Assembly: GCA_963277665.1 (NCBI GenBank)
Contig: OY728120.1
Location: forward strand, 423,962,138 to 424,026,137
DNA length: 64,000 bases
Direction of reading: 5' to 3'
From: Viscum album
Lineage: Eukaryota > Streptophyta > Magnoliopsida > Santalales > Viscaceae
The number at the start of each line of letters is the position of its first letter. Positions within the stretch are counted from its first letter, which is position 1. Of the stretch, positions 11,531-23,067 are shown piece by piece. Under the pieces are notes generated by a model. The model was given only the letters and a program-made list of their open reading frames with translations, did no database searches and was not told the DNA's origin. A program made the translations under genes and the position numbers.

Positions 11531-11905
11531 TGGAAATTCAAAAAGAATAGATAAAAGGGGTGGTTGGGTGAAAAGCACTGATAATGGTTGGGGATCACTA
11601 TTAAAGGTGAATTTGAATCACTAATAAAGGGGTCATAGAAGCAACGATAAAGGGGTAGGGATCATGGATTTCTGAAAAATATATATATATTTTTACCTCA
11701 ATTAAATATGATTCCTTTTTCAACACCGAAAAGGCAAAGATAGAATAATTAGGATTTTAACCGAACTTTGATTGTCGGTTCTTTTTTAGTGATGATAAAT
11801 GCTTATTATAGTGTAGTTAAAGGACTATTCTGTACTAGTGGGAGATCTCACATAATGAGAAATTGATAAATTAAATTGATCAGTACTAAACCCTTTTCAT
11901 GATTG

Positions 11906-11917
11906 GGTATTTATAGG
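11906..11917 (-). promoter_or_regulatory. TATA box of C1 LTR A
   Basis: GGTATTTATAGG on the plus strand reads CCTATAAATACC on the element strand, a consensus plant TATA box. The same box occurs in LTR B (22479-22490) and in the unrelated copia LTR at 61,741. Confidence 0.7.
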
Positions 11918-12494
11918 CATCCTTCCCAACATTCATATTTTCTCCCAACGGTCATATTTCTCTGAGTTTGTAGTGAAAACTTGGAAACATGGAACTTTAA
12001 CAAATATTATATAACTAATTATCTAGAATCATATTGATTTAAACCATTATAGTGTAAATTTGTTTCCTTAAATTAGAAAAAATATTGTGTGTTATGATTT
12101 TAAACTTAGTCAGTCTGATGTAATTCCTTTCAAATTTTATTGTTATAATATTTGTGAGTCGGATTTGATTTTTATCGGTTCCATTATCAGTCATATTATA
12201 TATAACTTTTTATTATGAATGTGAAGACATAATGTATTACATATTATTTGGTAAATGTGAATCCAATGTTTATAAGATCCATACTTATTATGATAATTGC
12301 AATGAAAGATGTTAGTTTATATTCATGAATGCTCTAGAACTAATTCCAGTTACAGTAAAATATTATGTTTTCTACAATAACATTCTAAAAACACTTTGGA
12401 CATGAAAATATAGTAATCTAGTGTTTAAGAAAGAGTTTATGATTTCCAAAACTAAAGGAATATAATATTCATAATTATAACATTTAACTCAACA

Positions 12495-12508
12495 ATCTCC
12501 CCCATTTT
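12495..12508 (-). other. C1 polypurine tract
   Basis: ATCTCCCCCATTTT is the complement of AAAATGGGGGAGAT, the usual SIRE-type PPT directly next to the TGTTG LTR start. It primes plus-strand DNA synthesis and fixes the element's orientation as minus. Confidence 0.8.
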
Positions 12509-13829
12509 GGAATGAAAAAACCCTAAACATATATTGCTTTGAAAAACATACAGCCCATTTTCTTTTAGTTACATCACATTCAAATTTGAACAAGAAAATA
12601 TTAACTCCTCGTGAGTTTTTAACTCTTATAAATATAGTAGAGATAATTTTTGAATATAAATATCTCCCTAATGGTATAAAATCTCTTTTAAGAGTTTTAT
12701 TCACCCCCTCACTATATAAATCATGCATTACTATAGATTTTACCCTCTTTCTATAATAATGTACCCCAAATAGGAATATTTATCTCCCCTATTGATTTTA
12801 AAAAATAATTTGGATAAGTTAGGAGTTTCTTGAATATAGTTAGAAAAAAAATATCCAGTACAATATAATGAACTACCTAATAACCCACCAAAAATGAAAT
12901 AATATTCAACCAATCTGATTTTGGAATCATTAAAAAAATCATAATGGTATAAATAATTCACCCATCAATATTTTTTCCAAATACAATGACAATTACAACA
13001 ACAGTTCAAATAGAAAAATATTTTAATCTTTTATAATCAAACATCTCACAATAGTTTTCATCTTATTGGACTCTTTTATTTCTTCCTCAATCTTTTCTAT
13101 TATTATGTCTTGATACTGAATCTTCTCTTCCTGACTATAATTTTTTTCAGAAGATTTTTCATTTTAATTTTTCAGACAAATTTTTTTCTCTTTATAAAAT
13201 TTTTGTATTGATACTTTAACTAAAAATAGTTTATCTTCCCATTTAACTCTTTAACATCTTATGTTTGATTGATTGTTATATCTCTGAATTGTTCCATGAA
13301 TATTACTCTTGTTGCTATATATTTGGAGAAAGGATTCTATAGAGTCATTCATAATATTCTTCATATCATTAAGACTCTATACATTGAACATCACATCCTC
13401 ATAAATATTATTATACCATTTCAGAACCTTATTTCATGATTATTTCCGATCTTGGTAATATTCATTTAAATAATTGAGATCAGCCTCAATCCAAATCAGT
13501 AAGCATGTTAAAACTATATTGATTCATATTTTTCACATTGATTGTCATGAATTCATTCCACTATAGATTCAAGTATTTAAAAGTGTGGAATTATTTATTT
13601 GAGTATCTATAGATCCTAAATGATATAATCATCTCCCTTTATGTTTATCATATTCATTGAATCTGATTTTTTATATTTTAGGAAGATTTTATTGACTGTT
13701 TTTGACATCAACCACTTTTACTTTAAACTTATCTTTCATTGAAGCTCCTTTTTGAACTCTATCACTAACTTCCTTTCCATCATATAATTCTATGACATTT
13801 ATTTCATCGGTGTCAGCTATATCACCATC
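12509..13829 (-). other. C1 interior between the extra ORF and the 3' LTR, no recognisable gene
   Basis: AT-rich sequence. Short open stretches on both strands have no motif I recognise. It may hold the decayed end of the extra 3' ORF and an untranslated tail. Confidence 0.4.
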
Positions 13830-15567
13830 TGTCTTAGAATTATTATTTTTCTCATATTTCAAAGATGGTGATTCATCTTCTCCTTCTAAAAAGGATTGTT
13901 GATTCTCTAAAAATTCATATTTTTATTCCTCATCAATCATGATGGAGATTTCAATTCAGATTTGTCTAATGTTCTCAAAGAAAATTTATCAGATTTATTT
14001 TCTTTTTTATCAGAATATTTTTCTTTTTCTTTACATTCATCCCCCTTATTTGAATCCTCATCATCTCCATTAGCTACCTTAGATTCATTTCAGTTCTCTT
14101 CTTCTTTTCCCTATTCACTATTTTCATTATTTTTATCATCAATCATTTATTCTTCAAAAACAACTTCTTCATATTCACTTACTTATCATTTTTGATATTA
14201 TTTATCTAAAATATCAATACCTATATTACTTTCATCCATTTCAATAAAAAACACCTCTAAAATATATCCATATATTCTTAATTCACCTTTACCAGCTATT
14301 ATCGATTACAATTCTTTTTCCTGAACTAGTATTGATTCTTTGTCAACTATTTTATCCTTTCCCTAATCTATGATAGATGGAACTTCAGAATTCACTATTT
14401 AGTTTTCATTGAAGGAAAATATGATATATGGATTAAGTTGAAAATCATGGGAGGAAGGAAGAATTAGAGACACACTTCTTAAATCCTTTTCAAATCATTT
14501 TAATTATTTTTCACATAAATGTTATTTTTTTGACTTCTTCTACTTCTTTTTATTTATTCCTATTGTTTTTAGCAGCATTAATTTTTATAGAAAAGGGCTT
14601 AGTTGTGTTGATTATAATAAATGGTCCTCTTGACTTATTTTTTTTTCTTCTCCATATACTCCTAAAATACATCATCACAAAACTTCTTTTTTTATTTCCA
14701 TCCTAGGTGAGGAGGACTCGTCTTTCATTTTCCTATCCAACTCAAATTTCATTGAGGGCTATACTTCTGAAGTAGCACCACCAGATATGTCAATAAAAAT
14801 ATTTGATTCTATATAAAAAGTAAATGTCATTATCTATATTGTATCATTAATAATATAAAAATTCATGAATCTCTTCAAACATTATTTAATGGGAAGCTTA
14901 ATAATCATCATGCATTCAAATATAAACATGGTTAACAAAACTAAAAACATGATGATTTTTTATTTAATGGCACTAGAAATCATGTTTCTTATATTAATAA
15001 AAATTAATCTGATAAGATTTATCTTCCTCAAATTCACTAAATATTCCAATAGGAAAACATCTGACACCTTACATATGTCTCAATCCTCTTTTAGTGTAAT
15101 AAAAAACCCTTGCATCCAATGTGATATTTCACTATTATGTAGAGTCTGATGAGAAATTTTATGATATTTTTCTTCTGGACCATACAATGAATCTTCCTCT
15201 TTATTTTTATTAAAAGTGCTTAAATCATCGGAAATCTTGTGAGAGACACAGATGTAATCTCATTAATAAGGAATTCCAATAAAAATTGTAGCTATTTTAT
15301 AGGATAATTTGCATCATTTTTAATTCTAGGGAAATAAAAAAAATTCAATTCCTTACTCCTTGAAAAAAATAACTAAGGTATAAAATATTTTGACAACATC
15401 AACATAAAATAGATTTGATCCTTTCTATAAACAATCAACACAAACTGATTCCCATATTTGACAGTTAATAATAATTTTTAGTGAAGAATAATATTTTTCA
15501 ACAAAATATATTTATACAAACATTTCATGAAAAAAATACATTCATTACTATCTTCCACAGAATCCAT
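13830..15567 (-). pseudogene. C1 extra 3' ORF (env-position, unknown function), degenerate
   Basis: On the minus strand a start at 15,567 reads MDSVEDSNECIFFMKCLYKY before the first stop. Open segments separated by stops and frameshifts follow, including EEDSLYGPEEKYH (about 15,130-15,215) and CFPIGIFSEFEEDKSYQ (about 15,010-15,065). From about 14,400 downward it becomes very hydrophilic and charged, rich in Lys, Glu and Asp, with runs such as KGKDKIVDKESILVQEKELS and CKEKEKYSDKKENKSDK. An ORF between RNase H and the 3' LTR is the position of the so-called env-like ORF in SIRE elements. I see no signal peptide or membrane anchor, so no envelope function is inferred. Its start lies ~120 bp after a TATA box, suggesting its own transcript. 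Confidence 0.6.
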
Positions 15568-15687
15568 TGTATTGGGACTGAGGAGTAATCTAGAAAATAA
15601 GAATAGAAATATTAAACAGGGAGATTTTAAGAGTTGCATCAACTCATATAAAAGTATATGGTAATCCTATGTGGGATAGAGGGGGGT

Positions 15688-15701
15688 CCCCTTTATATAG
15701 G
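15688..15701 (-). promoter_or_regulatory. Internal TATA box ahead of the C1 extra ORF
   Basis: CCCCTTTATATAGG on the plus strand is CCTATATAAAGGGG on the element strand, a near-perfect TATA box set in a locally GC-rich stretch (GGGGGGTCCCC beside it) within otherwise AT-rich DNA. The ATG of the extra ORF lies 121 bases downstream. This supports separate transcription of that ORF; no start-site data exist here. Confidence 0.5.
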
Positions 15702-16454
15702 AAATTGGAGAGATGATTCATCTTCCAAAAAAATTCAGAGGATGATACTTGACCTAGTCTGATCAAACATTTTTGAATGATTTGAATAAATATTTAAATA
15801 ATTTTGAACACTTTACGGTTTAAAAAAAATCATATTTCATAGAGAATAGGGAATTTGTTTTAAAAAATGTAAAAAATAATATTTTTTTTATGAAAACTAA
15901 AATTAATATTAACAAAATTAAAATAAACAATAATAATGAAATAGTAAAAAAATAAAAGATAAGAAGAATACCCTTCAGGGAATGAAAGTTTCATCGGTTT
16001 AAAAAACATGTTATTATTAACATTTTTTAAATGAATTAGATTATGATGGTTATAAAAGATTAAAAATAAATGTTTTAAAATAGATTCTAAAAATAAAGTT
16101 TTTTGAATTAAAATAATAGTTTGAATATGATAGAAATTAAAACAAAGTGTTATTATGAAAAAAATGTTGGTTTTAAAATAAAATATGTAAAATTTTCATA
16201 GCTTTAAAATATATTTGAGTACAAAATATTTTTATGAATATTTCATAGTCTATAAAACTGTTTAGTAAAGCTGAATTTGAAAATTTTATGAAAGGGATGA
16301 GTCTGAAAAAGTGTGAAAATGAAAAATATATAAACAAAAAATTTAGGAAACTAAATGTTTTTTAAATATAACAATCATATGTTCTATCACTGTAAAAATG
16401 AATAACTTAATGTGAGGAGATGTGTAAACAAAAAGTAGATATGAAAGATCATTT
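15702..16454 (-). other. C1 spacer between RNase H and the extra ORF
   Basis: About 750 bp of A/T-rich DNA with no protein similarity on either strand. It separates the pol stop region from the internal TATA box. Confidence 0.5.
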
Positions 16455-16765
16455 TATATTGAAGATTCCTATCTTTGGTTTAATGTAATCAAATCTTTTA
16501 GAAGGTAATTGTTTTACAAGAATGTCAGCATGTTTTTTTTGTGTTCTAGTGATTTGTAAAATGATATCTCCATTGAGAGGGTGATCCCAATGGTAAGGGT
16601 GTATTATTTCTATGTTTTAATAATATGAGCGATGTTATAGGTTTTTAAATGAAATGAAACTTGTGTTATCACAATGTATTTGTGTTTTTTTAAAACTCAT
16701 ACCATAGTTAGTGAGTGTCTGTTTCAACCATAACGCTTGACCACAAAACATCCATCTCCCACATA
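16455..16765 (-). pseudogene. C1 copia RNase H remnant
   Basis: Minus-strand reading gives GQALWLKQTLTNYGMSFKK and then IHCDNTSFIS, the copia RNase H signature (QxLWxK...YCDNTSAI) with its Asp present. A degraded HSRTKHI block follows, then GDIILQITRTQKKHADILVK and LPSKRFDYIKPKIGI, matching the ADIFTKPL...LGM end of copia pol. One or two stops and a frameshift interrupt it. It is the last pol domain, as expected for copia. Confidence 0.85.
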
Positions 16766-17129
16766 TTTGGATTCCGTAGTGTAAAGTGATACTAAGTGTT
16801 TTCTCATGAAAACCAAGAAACTAAACATTCACGTAGTAAATTACATGTTTTGGAAGTGATTTTCCTCTCTATTATACAAACATGAAAGTGAGAATTGGAA
16901 AAAAAAATTATTCAAAAAAATTTCCTGAAGAATAAAAAGTCCTAAATCCATAGTTCCCTTTAGATAAAAAAATCTTGTTTTTCGTATTTTATATGGGATT
17001 TCATTGGATTATATTGATATCTTACACATAATAACACATAAAACCTTATGTCTAGTTGAATAGTTGTTAAGTATAGTAAAATTACCACCATACCTATAAA
17101 AGTATTTTTATCAATTGGTTTCCCAAACT

Positions 17130-17960
17130 CATCAAGATTTATGTATTTGAGGTACCTATAGGAGTACTTATACTTTTAGAATTATTGTATTTGGTATTTT
17201 TAAAAAAATATTTAATATAATTATGTTGAGATATATATGCTCTTTCTAGTTTTTGTGGGATTTAGAAACATATATAATTTGTTAACTCATCCATTATACT
17301 CATCTCAATCTCAGATTTTATAAGTTCAGTAAATTAATCTGTTAATGAGTTTGTATTTGACCCTAATATAATGTTATAAACATAAATTTTAACAATCATA
17401 ATATTTTTGTCAACTTCTTTTATAAAATCTATTGGAATTGTAGCTCCATTAAAAAAGTTGTTTTTAACAAAAATCCTGTTAACCTATAATACCAAGCTCT
17501 AGGGTATTCTTTTATGTCCATATAAATATATGGTAAGTTTATAAATGAATTCATTTTTTTCTACTCTCAAAACCAGGGGTTCTTCAATATAAAATTCATC
17601 CATAACATATCCATTAATTAAATATCTCTTCACATCCATTTGAAAAATTTTCAATTTAAAGAATATTGCACAGGATAATAGAATATGAATGGATTATATA
17701 CTAGATATCGGTCCATAAATTTCTTCATATTCTAGGAATTATTTTTTTATAACCCTCAGAAATGAGTATTTCATTTTTATAATTATAATTCCATTTTCAT
17801 CACATTTACGCCTAAAAACCCTTTTACTCTAATTATAAAATATTATTTAGATAGTTCGACTAGGGTTCAGAAATAGTTCCACTTGAATTAATTTACCTTA
17901 TCTTGAATATCCTTAATCCAATCCATATCAGCTAAAACCTCATCAATAATATTTGTTTTA
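17130..17960 (-). pseudogene. C1 copia reverse transcriptase remnant, active site lost
   Basis: The RT begins on the minus strand with IDEVLADMDWIKDIQDK, matching the N-terminal AL.D..WI.AM..E motif of copia RT. It continues through a degraded GTKWVFRNKLDE region. YPRAWYYRLTGFLLK matches the PRAWYERLS.FLL motif. The catalytic YVDD box reads YVYN (17,373-17,384, plus-strand GTTATAAACATA), so both Asp residues are replaced. Upstream of it is MIVKIYV, downstream ILG. Stops occur throughout. The enzyme is certainly inactive. Confidence 0.85.
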
Positions 17961-18559
17961 TTTTGGGTAAGGAAATCTAGATGGTCATCTGCATTGCTTA
18001 AGGAACTTGTTTTCCTAACTGGTTGATCAACATCTCCAATGATACAATCACATGGATGATTCTATAGAATCAACTGACTTCATACATTTTTTAAACTTTG
18101 TTCATCAATAAAAGGTATAAAATCTTCCATAGTAAATAATTCAGAAATTATTTCATGTAAACATTCATTATAATAAGAATTCTCTAGTAAAGGATAAAAT
18201 TAGTTTTTGAGAACACGTCTGAGGAGGATTTTAGTTGGGGATTTTTAAAAACAAAAGGGTATTTTCCTCAAATTTAAAATGTTCCATTTGTTAAAAAGTA
18301 CAATTAAATTATTAAATATTCTATATGACTTAGAATTAGTATAATAACTGAAAAATATTCCTTCATCAGATTCGGGAGAAAATTTTTGTATGTTATATTT
18401 TATATTCAAGGTGAATATTTTTCATCCAAAAAATATGAAGTAAGAATCATTTGGTTTTAGATTAGTCCACCATTAATAAATATTATTTCTATAGAAGGTT
18501 GAATTATATGTTGATTTATAGTATATAATGTATTAAAAACTATTTAAACCTAAAAAAAT

Positions 18560-19400
18560 GTTTAGTAATTTAGTATTCACTCATCCCGGTTCTTGTTATT
18601 TCAGGAAGAATATGATTTTTTCTTTTAACAAAACCATTTTTATTTGTGTTATAATAGATGAAATGTTATATTTTATACATTTATTACAAAAAAATGATTC
18701 AAAATTTGAATTTAACCCCCCTGATAACTATGAATAGTTATCACGTGATTTTTTTTATTTTTAACTTTAGCTACAAAATGTTTAAAAAAACAAAAACCAT
18801 TATATTTCATTGTGAGAAAATAAAATCATGTATATCTAGTGTAATCCTCAAATAATACATATACATAGTATTTTCCCCCAATAATTCCATTTTATATCAC
18901 TCCAATTAAATCCATGTGCACTAACTATAATTAATAAATAGCTCAAACTTCATTGAAATATATATTACTTGACTGATGTTTCTTAGTGTGTTGAAAAGGG
19001 TTGTAGATGTTTGAATAATCAAATATATGCTTCATTTGATCCTAAAAAAATATTTTCCTATTCAAATATCTAAATTTTCTAATGTTACAAATTCATAACA
19101 TTATTTTCCATAACCATGATTGTTATTACATTACACTAAGTCAAGGTATGTATTGGGTTATAAGGTTTTTTATGTTATCTGTATAAACATTCTCATACTG
19201 ATTAGAAGAAATAATAAATTCATATTTTGAATTTTGTATAAAAAAATTATCATTCCTAAAATTAAAAAGTCAACCTTCACCACATAATTGATGTATTCTT
19301 ATAAGGTTATTATTAAGACCTTTTTCGAACAAAACATTTGAAATAAGATCATTACTAAGAAGAAAAATATTACCTATATTAATAATCCTTACTTGATCAT
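18560..19400 (-). pseudogene. C1 copia integrase remnant
   Basis: After the protease the minus strand shows a decayed pre-integrase zinc region. Then HMDLIG, a stop and NGIIGGKYYVYVLFEDYTR (about 18,830-18,920) follow, matching the HMDLFGP...GGKKY..VIVDDFSR core with its first catalytic Asp. NKNGFVKRKNHILPEITRT at 18,600-18,655 matches QQNGVVERKNRTLQEMART, in which the catalytic Glu is replaced by Lys. Integrase before RT confirms the copia order. Stops and the Glu loss make it inactive. Confidence 0.85.
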
Positions 19401-19505
19401 TATCTCCCAAAGTAACTTTTTCTTCTTTCATATTTATAAAATTATTGAATAATTATTTTTCACCAATAATATTCTCAGAACAACCACTATCCATGTACTG
19501 TGTAT
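19401..19505 (-). pseudogene. C1 aspartic protease remnant
   Basis: Minus-strand reading gives QYMDSGCSENIIGEK at about 19,460-19,505, matching the W.LDSGCSRHMTGDK active site of copia protease, with the catalytic Asp kept (DSGCS at 19,477-19,491). VTLGDNDQVRIINIGN follows shortly after, matching VTFGDN.KG.I.GIG. The rest cannot be followed. Confidence 0.8.
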
Positions 19506-20449
19506 TATTTTCATTGGTACCTTATTATTTTCCTAAAAACAAAAACATTAGGCTTTGGGACCAAAACCTTCTAGGTTATGGTAGTGTTAGAAAACAAATT
19601 TTTTGGAATCAATTTTTTTTTTTGAAAAACAGGATTTTTGGAAACCTAGGGATTTTAATATTTTCCCTATGACATCCAAAATGAAATTTAGTACACAATT
19701 GGCATTTTTAGGAACAAAGAAATTGTTACTAAAAACTAGTTTCTTATAAGTAAATCACATTTCGAAACTTTTTCTAGGAGTACTTATTTATCTATACATC
19801 TAGACAAAAAATTATTTATAATTAGTAATGTTTAAAAAAATATTCCTCAAAGAAGATATTACATACCTTAGTTTTACAACAAAATTCTTATCATCATTTG
19901 AAATAGTTTTGGAACTGAGTTTATGAAAACTAGTTTGTTAATTATCTAAATCATAAATTTATTTTTCATAATATTTAGAAACATTATCTTTTTAAAAGTT
20001 AGACTTATCAAGTTAATTAAAAATATATGATATTTCATTTTTAAAAATATTTATTCTTAAATTATCCTTTCCAATTTTTTTACAATATTACAATTTTCAT
20101 TTTCTAAAATCATTAAAACACATGAAACTTCATCATATGAAGGAAGATTATTATCCTATGATAAGGAAATTCTTTTAATCCTATGATATATAATTTTTCT
20201 CAATAGGGAAATTAAAACATAAAGACATATTAGTTAGGTTTTTAGTAGTTTTTACCTTGTCCATGAATCAATTATTTTCAATAGGAATATTGGAAAAAAG
20301 ACCTAAGTTCCTCTTTTTGGTACTTTCATTATCAAAATAATTTTATGAATAATGGCCACCACTAGAACTCCAAATCTATGTATAAATTAATAATTTATTT
20401 CATTTGTATTTGTAAAAAATTTTATACTTCCTTTATAAAGTCTTATCTT

Positions 20450-21330
20450 TCATGTCTTTCATCATTATTCTTTGAAAATCTAGTCTGGTGTCTCTAGATT
20501 TCTTACAATCATAAAAAGTGACTTCATCCTTATTTTCTTTCCTTATGAACCTTTTTCTATCGAGATTAGAAATCCTTATTTATAAAAATATTATTAATTC
20601 TCCTAGGGAGATTAGAATTATCATTTTTACAATGTTTATAAGTACTTAAATCTGATTGGAAAATGTCATTATTTTTTATTGATGACTTAACAACATTCAC
20701 TGTATATTAAATGTTAGGTGGTAAGGATGTCATAATAGCAATGTAAAATCCACCATTATTATTTTTATATTTATTAGTGTCTATTTTTTTCCATCTCACA
20801 CACTTGATAAGGGTTCCCATGAGATCATCCAAAATTAGATTGATTAAATTTTTTTCTTCATCCACAACAATTCTATTAGACTCCCATTCATTGAGCACGA
20901 TATCTATTATTTTCTCCATAAAGAGTTACTCATCTAAACATTTGTCAAATATAGATGGCAAACAATTAATAATCATTGTAAGCCTTTGGTAAATCTTGGT
21001 GAAAGATTCTCTAGTTAAAAAATAATATTCATGATAATATGCTCCCAATGTATCTTTACTAGTTTCAACATCCTTTGAAGTTCCAAAATGTATATCCTTT
21101 ATCATCTACAAAACAATATTAGTGGCCTCACAATATTATATTTGACTATAAATGCTTCTTTTAATTGAACATAACATTGTCTTACTTACTATGTAGTAAG
21201 ACTAAAATTATTGTTTCTTAGAATCGGTAAAGGCAGTAACTTCCTTATCAAGAATTTTATATTCCCTAGTCACCATAATGAAATTTTAAACTCATGTATT
21301 GATAAAAAAAAGTCAGCATTCTATACCTCT
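20450..21330 (-). pseudogene. C1 gag remnant with degraded zinc knuckle
   Basis: A 70-codon minus-strand open stretch (20,707-20,919) contains VVDEEKNLINLILDDLMGTL, matching the V.AI.EAKDL..L.LDELIGSL motif at the end of the SIRE-type Gag capsid region. About 200 bases further, near 20,470-20,520, FYDCKKSRDTRLDF aligns with a CYxCKKxGHIRxDC zinc knuckle in which two Cys and the His are mutated. Gag would form the particle and bind RNA. It lies between the PBS and protease, as expected. Confidence 0.75.
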
Positions 21331-21554
21331 AGTATTCATAGTCATCACCATAAAAAAAATTTATATTGGGATTCAAATTATCTATGGATATAACATTAAT
21401 TTCTACCGTTACTATTAAAACAAAATATATATTATTTTCCACAAAATGAATTAGTGTAACAGAACTTTTATAAACAAAAAGTATAACAAAACATAAAAAA
21501 ACATAAAATATTAGAGTCATTAAAAACATAGAATTTTTTTGAAAAATAGAAATA

Positions 21555-21567
21555 TCCTATGATACTA
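21555..21567 (-). other. C1 primer-binding site (initiator Met tRNA type)
   Basis: TCCTATGATACTA on the plus strand is the complement of a mutated TGGTATCAGAGC, the plant initiator Met tRNA PBS. It sits two bases inside LTR B's internal end, marking that LTR as the 5' LTR. Confidence 0.72.
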
Positions 21568-21569
21568 AT

Positions 21570-23067
21570 TGTTGGATCAGTATATCCAAAGTAAACGTGA
21601 TTGGATTGAAATAATATATTCTTGATATCTCTATTACAATAGGGGTGAATTTTAGTTTTAAAAACATTAGTTTAAAAGTATTAAAATAAATCAATTCACA
21701 AACCTATTTAAGTAAAAATATTTGATTCGGACACGGCCATACATATGAATACCATTTTATTATAATTAATATTTATTTTTATATAGAATATTAAAATAAT
21801 TTTACTCATACAAGATCATATTAAAATTAATTAAAAAGATCATAATCAGAATAGATTTGATTAAATCATAATGTCTCGTATTCATAGTAGATCATATTAA
21901 TAGTTCAGACTATGTTTATCATATTTAGAATCTTTACAATAAACTAAAAAATATAAGATAATTGAAAAATAATATCTATAAGAAACAGGTAATGTAATAT
22001 CAAATATGTAAGAATGGATTACAACTATTTAAAATAATAGATATCTGTTAACCTTAATAGTAAGGTATCGACAAACCTTGGATAAAGGAATCCCATGTTT
22101 TATACATAAAAATCTATCTTTCCTCTGTAAGGAAATCACATGATATGAATATTAGATTCTCTATCTACCAATCCTATGTATCACTCAAATTAATAGATTA
22201 TATCTGTCTTTCTATCCTTGAAATCCATTGAACAGAAGATCGAATTATCATTATTTTTTATCCCTATAATATTTTGGTTATAATCATAGATTAGATTCAG
22301 GATTAAAATGAACAATTTTATAAGGATACAACCCTACAAATTATTCCATTTAACTAAAAAACACAAGAAAATTTCGAAGACAAAGAACAAGCCATTCATG
22401 CTTTGTAATATCCAGATCTCTTTCACAATTAGAAATTGAAGAATCAAATTTATCAACACAAAACTCTTCAAATGACTAGGTATTTATAGGAAACCCTCTC
22501 AATAGTCATATTTTCTCTTAAAGGACATATTTATCTATGTTTTTTTCAAGGAATTAGACACCTATATTTTCAATGTATCTTCTGTAATGGGTTTTCCTAA
22601 ACTGTATTGATTTACACCATTGTAATGTAAAAACAATACCTTACATTAGAAATGAGTTTAATGTATTCATAATTTAAACTTAATCAGTCTGTTGGACATC
22701 CATACAAATTTAATTATTATAATATTTTTGATTTTGATTCTAATGATTATTAGGTCCATAATCAATTTGATTATAGAGCCTTTTTAGTACTAAATACAAG
22801 ACATAAATTCTTATATTTGATCTGATAAAGTTGAATATGATGTTTATTGGATACATACTCAATAAAATAATCATAATGAAAGATGTTAGTTTATATTTAT
22901 GAATACTTTATAACTAATTCCTAATATGGTAAAATATTAATTTTTTACAAAAACATTCTAAAAACACATTGGACATGAAAATTTAGTAATTAAGAGTTTA
23001 AGAAAGAGTTTGTGATTTCCAAAACTAAAGGAATGGAAAATTCATATGTATAACTTTTCACTCAACC
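21570..23067 (-). repeat. C1 5' LTR (LTR B)
   Basis: Plus-strand TGTTGGATCAGTATATCC opens it and CACTCAACC closes it. It aligns along its length with LTR A minus the CACTA insertion (1498 versus 1500 bp). A TATA box lies at 22,479-22,490 on the minus strand. Sequence similar to a PPT also lies immediately outside it (23,068-23,083). Confidence 0.88.
22479..22490 (-). promoter_or_regulatory. TATA box of C1 LTR B
   Basis: GGTATTTATAGG, complement CCTATAAATACC. Conserved in position with the box in LTR A. As the 5' LTR's box it would have started the genomic transcript. Confidence 0.7.

Larger units (their letters stand above)
10027..11840. mobile_element. CACTA (En/Spm-type) transposon remnant inside C1 LTR A
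   Basis: The LTR A/LTR B alignment breaks at about 10,027 and resumes at about 11,841, giving a 1.8 kb insertion. The right end, read inward on the minus strand, is CACTAGTACAGAATAGTCC. The left end CCATACAATTATAAAAAATT resembles CACTACAAGAAA-type CACTA termini with mutations. Both flanks carry many subterminal copies of a short motif (for example GCTAAAAAGCATTGTTAAAGGGG near 10,110 and ATCACTATTAAAGG near 11,596), as CACTA elements do. No transposase is recognisable, so it is a non-autonomous or internally deleted copy. A 3-bp target duplication could not be confirmed. Confidence 0.7.
9181..12494 (-). repeat. C1 3' LTR (LTR A), carrying a CACTA insertion
   Basis: On the plus strand it begins TTTTGGATCATTATATC, aligning with TGTTGGATCAGTATATC at 21570. 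It ends ...TTTAACTCAACA at 12494. Shared landmarks with LTR B include CTATTACAA(G)AGGGG near 9240, TATTTATAGG near 11908 and GGACATGAAAAT near 12398. By eye about four bases in five match. The element-strand TATA box is the complement of GGTATTTATAGG. Confidence 0.88.
9181..23067 (-). mobile_element. C1: SIRE-like Ty1/copia element, minus strand, with nested CACTA insertion
   Basis: Two LTRs (9181-12494 and 21570-23067) enclose, on the minus strand, gag, protease, integrase, RT and RNase H in copia order. A long additional ORF lies between RNase H and the 3' LTR. That arrangement is typical of SIRE/Maximus elements. LTR ends are TGTTG...CAACA on the element strand, with a rev-complemented PPT at 12495 and a Met-tRNA PBS at 21555. 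Removing the 1814-bp CACTA insertion from the first LTR leaves 1500 bp, against 1498 bp for the second, which confirms both sets of ends. All genes are broken. Confidence 0.9.

Noticed and set aside
13962..14195. Ser-rich plus-strand ORF
   Set aside because: It is the antisense of the Lys/Glu/Asp-rich C1 extra ORF, which reads on the minus strand.
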